Positions 56,275-64,000 of a DNA stretch of 64,000 nt are shown here, one piece after another (the first letter of the stretch is position 1; each line of letters opens with the position of its first letter). The stretch covers positions 62,001 to 126,000 of the forward strand of contig JACVRA010000088.1 of assembly GCA_019828545.1 (NCBI GenBank). The letters run 5' to 3'. The stretch comes from Paracamarosporium sp. OC-R06-R3 (lineage: Eukaryota > Ascomycota > Dothideomycetes > Pleosporales > Didymosphaeriaceae). Both the position numbers and the translations under genes were made by a program. The notes under the pieces were generated by a model. The model was not told the DNA's origin and did no database searches. It saw only the letters and a list, made by a program, of their open reading frames with translations.

Positions 56275-57129
56275 TGCTTCTTGAGATTGATGTTAGCTGA
56301 AACTAAATTCTCGAGTTGTCTACTTGTCATTTATAACCTTCTATTGTCTAAAGGTCGAAATGGATTCGGAATTGGAGATACCGTATGGTAACGGTGGTTC
56401 GAAATGTAATCACCAAACCGCCTTAAATTTGTCATTGCGTGATACCTGCAGAATAATACTACATGTAGTAGATCTACAAGAACGCGAAAGAGTGCATAGA
56501 CGTCTTGTTCCAATCCTTGTAGAATTATCCTACTTGGCAACATTCGTCCCTTAGACCCCACAGCTTCTGACTTCAGTTCTAGTCTACGTACGCATGTTGA
56601 GCCGCACCTAGCTTGGTGATAATTGATCCTGCGAGTGATTCAGGCAGCAGTGTGCATGTAGAGTATCCACATGTATGAACGCTTGGCCTTGGTTGGTGTT
56701 GCAGAGTATCCACCTAACATGAATGCCTGGCCTTGGCTTTATTAGATGTGCAATTATACCTCTACTCGGTGCCTTCTCACGGTCCAGCCTGTATTTCTGT
56801 TAGTCATGGTTATGCACGGTGTGCCTATTAAGTGCTTTACATTTCGTGCGAGTTAAGCACTGACGCATTTTACCTTGCTTGGCACCCAATTTGGAACCAC
56901 GTTTATGTCCCACAGTCAATCAGTATGAGGCTGTTCTCCCTGACATATTCTTGGCAGTTTGACGCCCTAGAGGTAAAGGATCCTAAACTTGTCACTGGGA
57001 TTATAGTGAAACCACCCTACCCCACGCATATATGCGTCTGACTATGTGTTGTGGGTCTGCGCCGGACAAACCGAACGGGCCATTCTAGCAATAGATCTCC
57101 ATCAAGATGACGCGTAAATCGCAAGAGTG
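56275..57129. promoter_or_regulatory. Divergent spacer, left of the MITE
   Basis: It lies between the oxidoreductase (minus) and the DHA2 exporter (plus); promoter of the former is expected here. A near-duplicate phrase (AGAGTATCCAC...ATGAACGCTTGGCCTTGG / ATGAATGCCTGGCCTTGG) occurs at about 56,660-56,740. Confidence 0.4.
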
Positions 57130-57410
57130 TACAAGGGGGTACAAGGGTGTATCATGAACGGACTGCTAGTGCAATCCTATACACACAGACTTAACTATTA
57201 AAAATGAGTAGGCTAAAATTACTTTATAGAATATTTAAAAGTATACTAATAATATAAATAAATACTGTTAAGTAATACTTTATATAGAAAGTAGGTATAT
57301 ACTATACTAAGTTATTTATGTTAACTAAATTTAATCTAGTTAGATTTAATAACTTTCTATAACCCTGGTCTAGTGGGCTGCTAGTGATCCGTTTATGACA
57401 CCCCCTTGTA
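57130..57410. mobile_element. MITE-like element with inverted ends and TA flanks
   Basis: About 281 bases. The left end reads TACAAGGG...TGTATCATGAACGGAC-TGCTAG; the reverse complement of the right end reads TACAAGGGGGTGTCATAAACGGATCACTAG. Both ends begin with TA, as for the target duplication of Tc1/mariner-type elements. The interior, about 57,190-57,365, is extremely AT-rich with no reading frame, and the left end has a small internal duplication of TACAAGGG. No transposase is present, so it would be non-autonomous. Very AT-rich content also fits RIP. Confidence 0.65.
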
Positions 57411-57856
57411 ATAATCTCAGCTATGGCGCGATCTTACTCAACCCAACCGACAGGTAGCCCAGACGGATTTTACACGTCACAGTCAGATTAATGACCATTG
57501 CGTACACCCACAGAACCCGACTGGACTTCACTCAGACGTTCAAAGTCCCCATTCACGAAAATTATTCCTAAGCTGCCAAACCGAGGGAATGTCAGCTGCC
57601 CAGACAACAACCAATCAGCGTTTTGCTGCCAAGCTGATCCACACCATGAGAGGTTGTGCTCAAGCGGCCCGTTGCCGACGTATCGAAATTACGGCACGAC
57701 TGCATCTTTTTGCATCACTTTTCTCACATAGTCAAATCCTTCTGACAGGGTCTCCTTACATTGTCAACCTCATTGTTCCGAGAAAGGTCCCCGCGTCCTC
57801 TACGCCTTGCATGCAATTCGACATCACGAGCGCGATTTACATTGACAAAACCCGAT

Positions 57857-59610
57857 ATGGGAAGCCCGACGACTTCCACTACGCCAACTCCTCGGCTCGA
57901 AGATGTTACCATCATCGAGCCATTCGATGCTAAACCTCAGCCTGCTACGACGGCGCCCGGAACCTCACGTAGCCGGCTTCGGACTTTCGCGATAATGGTT
58001 GGCCTTTGCGCTGCAGTATTCCTCGCGGCCTTGAACCAGACAGTAGTCGGAACGACGATTCCCACCATCAGTACTGATTTGAAATCAGCATCTGGATATG
58101 CTTGGATTGGCGCTGCCTACCTTCTTGCAAACGCAGTTGCAGCCCCGATATGGTCAAAGCTATCTGACATCTGGGGCAGAAAAGTTATTTTGCTCACTGC
58201 TGTTGCGCTTTACTTTGCATTCTCAATCATATGCGCGGTCGCAAAGTCTATGGAGATGCTTATCGTCGGTCGATCTCTCCAAGGCGCTGCTGGAGGAGGC
58301 TTGATCCAGATTGTATATGCTATCATATCCGACATGTTTAGTATGAGGACTAGGACATTATACCTAGGCCTGCTTCAGATGATGTGGGCGACTGCTGGTG
58401 GCTTAGGACCTCTTATAGGAGGTATCTTCGCGGAATACGTTTCATGGCGCTGGGTCTTTTGGATCAATCTGCCTATCGCCTTCGTCGTATTCTGCGTCTT
58501 ATGGGTATTTCTCGACGTTCATAACCCAAAGACCCAGATCATACCCGGTCTACAGGCAATAGACTGGTATGGTTGTCTCTCTTTGACCGCATTTATGGTC
58601 ACCTTTCTCCTAGGGCTAAACTTTGGTGGTCACATGCTTGCAGGTCGTATGGTTGCTTGGAGCTCACCGTTAGTGGTTTGTCTTCTCGTGGCTGGAGGTG
58701 TGATTGCTGTGATTTTCATCCTCTGCGAAAGAAAAGCCCGTCTTCCACTTTTACCACTGGAAGCTTTCAAATCAATGTCTAACGTAGGAGTTTTGATCAT
58801 TGGCTTTGCTCACGATTGGGTAAGTGCTTCTTTCAGTAATCTTCTTGTGCGTGGTCCCCGTACTATTGCTGACAATTCGTTTAGGCCGTTTTCTCTGTCG
58901 AATTCTATCTCCCGTTGTACTTCCAAGCCGTGAAAGGCGCTGCGCCTCTGGAATCTGGATACCGCATCATACCAATTACTCTCATACAAGCAGTTGTTGC
59001 GATAATTGCAGGCTTAATTGTGCACAAAACCGGACGATATTTGGAACTTATATGGGTTGGTGTGACACTGCAAACTCTCGGTAATGGACTTTACACCAAC
59101 CTAGATGTACCAACTGCTCGAGGCATCGTTGTTGTATACCAAATGGTAGCTGCTACAGGTGCAGGGTTCCTTTTCCAGCCACCCCTCATCGCACTTCAGG
59201 CGCTTGTGCCCCCTCACAAGACTGCTTCCACGACGGCTACTCTTGGCTTGATCAGGAACCTTTCAACGAGTATCGCTATTGTCGCTGGCCATGCTCTTTT
59301 CTCCAGTCAGATGGATTCTCATAGCCCTACACTTCGCCAACAAGGGTTACCAGAGAACCTAGCCGATGCATTTTCTGGTTCATCTGCAGCTGCGAATGTT
59401 ATGCTCGTTGAAAAAGTTTCGCCCCCAGACCTACAACTAGCGATGAAGGAGTCATTTTCAGATTCCCTAAGAGGCGTGTGGATACTATGCACTTGTCTGT
59501 GCGCATGTGCAATGATCGCGGGCGCTTTTATCTCAAGACAAGTCCTGAGCAAGGTTCACGTAGAACATAAAACAGGTCTTCAGAACTTCAACAACGCAGA
59601 GAATAGGTAG
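57857..59610 (+). CDS. MFS exporter, DHA2 (14-TM) drug/toxin efflux type
   Basis: Exons 57857-58819 and 58885-59610 (GTAAGT donor, TTTAG acceptor) give 562 residues. After a polar N-terminus, the first membrane segment begins at FAIMVGLCAAVFLAALNQTVVGTTIPTI; motif A is SKLSDIWGRK, and motif C-like AGGLGPLIGGIFAEYVSWRW follows, as in fungal multidrug and mycotoxin efflux pumps of the H+ antiporter class. About 14 hydrophobic segments are spread to LCTCLCACAMIAGAFI. Expected in the plasma membrane. Neighbours are metabolic genes, so export of a pathway product is plausible but not shown. Confidence 0.9.
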
Positions 59611-59789
59611 AAGTATGTCGCTCGTATGTATGTTTTTATTTCAGGAGGAGATTTATTGCGAGCTTAGCGAGGTAAATCGGTATTGGGTAGGAAAATAGAG
59701 AGATAGCAAGGAGACTCAGTAGTATCATGATGATGGGTAATGTATGCTCACTATCATTTATAGATATGATGTTGACGACATCTGCATAT

Positions 59790-61100
59790 CTACAGCTTGG
59801 ATGCAGGTACCAAAACCTCTTCGACCAACTCTACTGCGTTTGACGCACATCCGTAGGATGACTGGTACCCTGCACCACCTGCACCGTAATTGTGCACCAC
59901 CCACACTCCTTCAATGTGCTCTTTTTCCACTCTCGTACCTCCTTCGCGTACTGGCCTCAATCCTACTCCATGCCGAATGATGTCTAGGTTCTCGATTCCC
60001 TTCCCTCTTGTAAGAGTAGGGCATGCCGCAACCGCTCTCTTCATAATACGCACGGCTAGATTTGGGTCGACCTGGGATTCCCAATTACCTTTCTGGTAAC
60101 AACCACCTAGAATAGTGCCTCCGCCAGCTGCTCGCGTCATGATATAGCATGCATCACCGTCACCATCGTCGGTTCCAGAAAAATCCATCATCTTGCCGGC
60201 ATCGTTACGTACAATGACGATCTGTCCGCGTGCTGGCACAACGGTTTTATCTTCGACGCCACCCAGTATGGATGCCCCAAGGCCAGTGCAATTGACCACA
60301 ACATCAACCTTTCCGAACGGACCGAATTGTTTGGCCTCGTGGATATGCTTGAAGACCGCTCGCTTGAAGATTACACCATTCTTAAGACATTGGGAGACCA
60401 GCCATGGGAGATAAATGGCTGTATTAATACAAACCGAGGTAAAGCCTGTGGCTGAATCGATTCCCGGCCCAAGGTTTTCCTTGGGTAGGACGCGAAACTA
60501 TCATCCTCTGTTAGCAGTTGCTGGTTCCACCAGGTAGCTACTATGGACTGACATTTGGTAGGATATCTTTGAACCAGGGATTCGGAGATAGGAGCTCAGC
60601 AAACCAATCCGCCGTTGCAGACCCAACGTCTTTGGATCGGCTGTGTATTTCGCATTCTTTGTATGTTAATAGACGTCCTAGAGCTGCATGTAGATTTCCA
60701 TGGTGGCAATGATACCTTGAAAATGCACGCCAGCATCTGGATGATGCTGCGCAAGATTGGCTAATGGTTCCCAAGTATCCTTGTCCCATTGCGCAGCCTT
60801 TGTGCCTCGCACTGAAACACTATCAAGGCGGATTAGAATAGGGCGCGTTATAGGGCAGTGTACCCAACTCACGGCATATAATTTGCTCCGGCCCAAGGTG
60901 AGGCATACTCTATATCATAATCGCCGGGCATATGCTTCGCAGCTACCACAATCCTGTACCGCGAGCTCTTGGACAGAAGCAACGCTGTTGTTAATCCAGC
61001 GACACCAGCTCTGCGCCACATCCACAATGGTCAATGACTGACGCCAACGAGCATTCCATGACTAAGCTTACCCTATTACACAAACGGTTTTCTTGTCCAT
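59790..61100 (-). CDS. Peroxisomal D-amino-acid oxidase
   Basis: Five exons, 61072-61100, 60873-61010, 60716-60819, 60553-60656 and 59790-60497, give 360 residues; all joins rebuild the DAO family sequence. It oxidises D-amino acids with FAD to 2-oxo acids, ammonia and hydrogen peroxide. The FAD fingerprint VIGAGVAGLTTALLL is at the N-terminus, WAGANYMPVS is the conserved flavin-contact segment, and GFTSVCINTAIYLPWL, VVNCTGLGA, RGQIVIVRN, and HGVGLRPVREGG with VVHNYGAGGAGYQSSYG complete the fold. The last residues, PASKL, are a perfect type-1 peroxisomal signal. Length is normal for the family. Convergent with the exporter; D-aspartate specificity versus neutral D-amino acids cannot be decided. 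Confidence 0.92.
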
Positions 61101-61881
61101 ATTGTTCGATTTGCCTTGAGTAACCCGGCCGGAGAAATGACAGCGCTTAGAACCCTGGAGTTTGAGGCGTCTTTGGAAACTTTAATATGAGGAGCCCGTG
61201 CCGCGACTGATTGCTTACTGAGTTTTTTCCTGGCTTCGAGATGCAGTCAATCTCGTGACAGGTGTCCGTTCCTTGGGAAGCTGGCTTTGCCCATGGGTAA
61301 TGGTGCGCGACGCCCGACTCTTCGGGTATTAACGGCATCGGCACGTCGGCATACCCCGCTCCTGAGGCGGCCCACTAATTAAGGACCGTGCGTCGTGGCT
61401 TTCACCATGGCTTCGACATTTGGCGGTATGTGTTGCCCTTTGCATATGAGATGATCCAATTCGGAATTTTTAGAGCCATGTCCCCTTTGCTATCGGCTGC
61501 CAAATACTCTCGTTCTAAGTTACACCAACGCTCCGCCGGCCACCTTCGATATCCAGGGATCCATTAAGACGACAAAAAGGCATCTAGATATACGACATAT
61601 ACGTTATTGTTCTAATGTTTTTATTGATGCTAGTAGTCGGTGCTGGCCAAAGATACGATGTCCTAGGTTCACGACATCGTACATTGTGCTAGACATGTGC
61701 GTCTATCTACCGACACTCTGAGATCTAGTAAGCTGCTCGTCACGCCTGCTTGCTTTGAACGGGCGCTGCCATAGACAATGTCTTCGCAGAGAAAGCAAGA
61801 CAGATGTTCGATTCTGAAGTTCTTCAATGGCTTCACCATGAGCCTTGCCGGGATAGACCTGGCTTGACTAGAGAAGTTCTA
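61101..61881. other. Spacer: DAO promoter and transporter 3' end
   Basis: 781 bases without a recognisable gene. Confidence 0.4.
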
Positions 61882-63545
61882 CTATCTTCTACCACCTTCT
61901 CTTCGTTCCTCGGAAGTTTTGTTTAAATCCTCCAAATCAAGCCGTACGCTTTCCAACCCCTCATATTCCTTACTGAATTTAGTCACACTCCACCAGTGTT
62001 TTGGCTGCATAAATATCTGGTCAATTTCCTCCAGGGTCCTTCCGTTGGTTTCAGGGAAGAATAGGTAGATTACCGGCGTAATCGCAGCACCGAACACAGC
62101 AAAGATAATATAAGTTTGGTAGCCAATCTCGGCGAAGCATATGGGCGTAATCTCAGCAACAATGAAGTTACATAGCCAATGGGTCTGAGTAATGGTCAGC
62201 AAGAAAGAAAGTTTCAGTGACTAGAGGGAACTCACGGCAACACCAACGGCTGACAAGTGAACTCGAAGTTCCTGAGTGGAGATCTCAGCTGAGTAAAGGA
62301 AATTGGCCCCGAGAAACCCAAGAGGAAAGAAAGCCATGAACAAGAATAGGAAGAAGACTGCCACATCGCCTGCTGCTTTCGAATGGTGGCTTTGAGAGAC
62401 GCAAGCAGCTAGCATAGCCATGCAGAAAGACATTCCGGCAGACGAGCTAAGTAGCAAAGGCCTACGACCAATACGATCAACAGTGACAAAGGCAAGCACC
62501 GCGGTAAAGATCTTCCAGGTCAAGACACAGGCGTTGAGCATGGATGCCTGGTGGGAGCCAAAACCAAGTGACTCGCGGAAGATAGTAGTTCCGTAGTAAG
62601 AGACAGCGTTTGCACCAGTCATCTGGGCGGCAAAGTTGACAGTGAAGGCCAGAGCGATGCGATACATATTGCGTTGGTGATCGTGACGAAGAAGCTTGAG
62701 AAGAGGTGTTTTCTTTTCGCTCGCGTCCCTTACAGCAAGACGTACTTGCTCAACAGCAGCAAACACCTCATCGTCATCAGGATCGGTTCCCTTGATAAGA
62801 GCGAAGGATTGCTTGGCTTCGTCCAGCTTGCCCACCTGCACCAGCCACCTGGGTGACTCTGGGAAGAGAAAGGGTGTAAAGATGAGCGGGAAACCGAATA
62901 CCAACGGCATAGACAGGGATAAACGCCAGCAGATTGAGGAATCCTGGTGGAATGAGAGACCAAAATTGATCCAAGCAGCCATGGCAATTCCGGATGCGAC
63001 AAATGTTCCTAGAACGATAACATTCTTACCACGACTCTTCGGACTGGTTGTTTCGGACTGCCAGACTGGAACAATTGCGTTGACCCCACCGACCCCGAAG
63101 CCTCCCACTATTCTTCCAACGATGAGTTGACCGAGACTGTATGTTGATGCCTGTAAAAGAAGACCAGTGCAGGCAATGCCCGCATATATGGAAAGAGAGA
63201 GACGCCGGCCTAGTTTGTTTGCGACCGAGACAGTAGACAATGCCCCGATTAGGCACCCGATCGTGTATATGGCAACGACGGTCGCTAAATCCGTTAACAT
63301 CCATCAAACCAGAGAGGATGGCACTTGATAGGAGACACACCTTGTATCGTGGCATTATGTGCCTTCACGGCTCCATGGGTGTGCGCAGAATCCAGTCCTG
63401 GGAAATGATCGGTGAAGTTTTCGAACCCGACGACACCTCCCAGGTTGGACTGATTGTAGCCATACAACCAGAAAGCCGGCGCCACCACCATAAATACACG
63501 GATCGTGGCGAGTCGATGGCCGGAAAAACGAGGCGGGAATGACAT
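61882..63545 (-). CDS. MFS sugar transporter (12-TM sugar porter)
   Basis: Exons 63341-63545, 62236-63284 and 61882-62184 give 518 residues (GTGTGT and GTGAGT donors, TTTAG and CTCAG acceptors). Sugar-porter signatures are all present: YGYNQSNLGGVV in helix 1, NKLGRRLSL, VGGFGVGGVNAIVPVWQSE, PESPRWLV, DRIGRRPLLL and PETNGRTLEEID. The helix 7 region NFAAQMTGANAVSYYG matches the QxxGxNxxxYY sugar-contact motif. Start at MSFPPRFSGHRL; an in-frame ATG 14 codons upstream is possible. Family members import hexoses, pentoses, or related polyols such as inositol or quinate; the substrate here is unknown. Confidence 0.9.
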
Positions 63546-64000
63546 GGTGGATAAAGAAATGGGGATTGAGGTGCTTCTGTTACCCAACGTGGGAGATGCA
63601 TAGATATATGGTTACTCGGACATTGGACCAGAAGACATGCCGGCCAAGAGCAAACTCCTCCTGACAGGTGTCTTAATATCTGAGAACGAGTTTCCCCAGT
63701 TTTTGTTCCCCATGGGTATCTTGTGACCTGCAAGTCACCCTGTTTCCACCTGAGCAAAGGGAGTGATGGCGGACATTTAATGTCCGGGGGGCATTCAAAG
63801 TCCGGATAGCCTGACTAAACCTTGCGCTAGGCGACGCTCTTGTGGGTCTGACGAGAAGCATGGACATTAGCCATGATGATCATATCAATAGCGCTCAAAG
63901 GTTGAGATGAGTTTGATCGGGTTTAAATCATTAGCGAAGCGTCAATAAAAATTTGTAGGGGGATGTACTCATTCTATACGTGTATAAGCTCTTGCGCCTA
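63546..64000. promoter_or_regulatory. Upstream region of the sugar transporter
   Basis: 455 bases to the window edge; should hold the transporter promoter. No reliable coding signal. Confidence 0.35.

Overview
This is a filamentous ascomycete (fungal) chromosome window. Genes are split by many short introns (about 46-60 bases, GTATGT/GTAAGT-type donors, CTAAC/CTAAT-like branch points), and the families present (HET, DUF3176, PTH11-like rhodopsin-fold receptor, DUF3237, MAP65/Ase1, Rrp5, SRP9/21) are fungal. The family mix suggests a Dothideomycete, probably Pleosporales; that placement is inference. All exon joins were built by hand from splice signals and frame continuity.

Layout. 0-2.6 kb: 3' part of a modular Cys-rich, Ser/Thr/Ala-repeat surface protein. 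2.6-6.1 kb: gene-free, with about a dozen diverged copies of one short non-coding repeat. 6.1-33.5 kb: compact, mostly housekeeping block: ASE1/PRC1 spindle protein, a DUF1308 protein, SRP9/21, a small membrane protein, a five-finger C2H2 protein, a GPI-type PLC-like phosphodiesterase, a calycin-like protein, an F-box-like protein, CDT2 head-to-head with RRP5, glyoxalase II and a proline-rich wall protein.

33.9-64 kb: accessory-looking block with longer, AT-richer spacers, an assembly gap (41,780-41,896), decayed genes and a MITE. It holds an intact HET gene, an F-box gene with two in-frame stops, a DUF3176 membrane protein, a PTH11-like receptor, a small secreted eight-cysteine protein (effector candidate), a flavin monooxygenase remnant, an intact six-exon DUF3237 gene, a P450 with one in-frame stop, an orphan 167-residue protein, a HET-type C-terminal fragment with a zinc-binding module, a Gfo/Idh/MocA oxidoreductase, a DHA2-type exporter, a peroxisomal D-amino-acid oxidase and a sugar-porter.

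The 47-63.5 kb genes (P450, flavin enzymes, DUF3237, NAD(P)-dependent oxidoreductase, exporter, importer) look like an accessory metabolic neighbourhood, but no polyketide synthase, NRPS, terpene synthase or pathway regulator is visible, so it may be a catabolic island or a decaying secondary-metabolite cluster. In-frame stops in the F-box and P450 genes are each one C:G-to-T:A change from a plausible sense codon, the change that RIP makes. No tRNA, rRNA or CRISPR was recognised.
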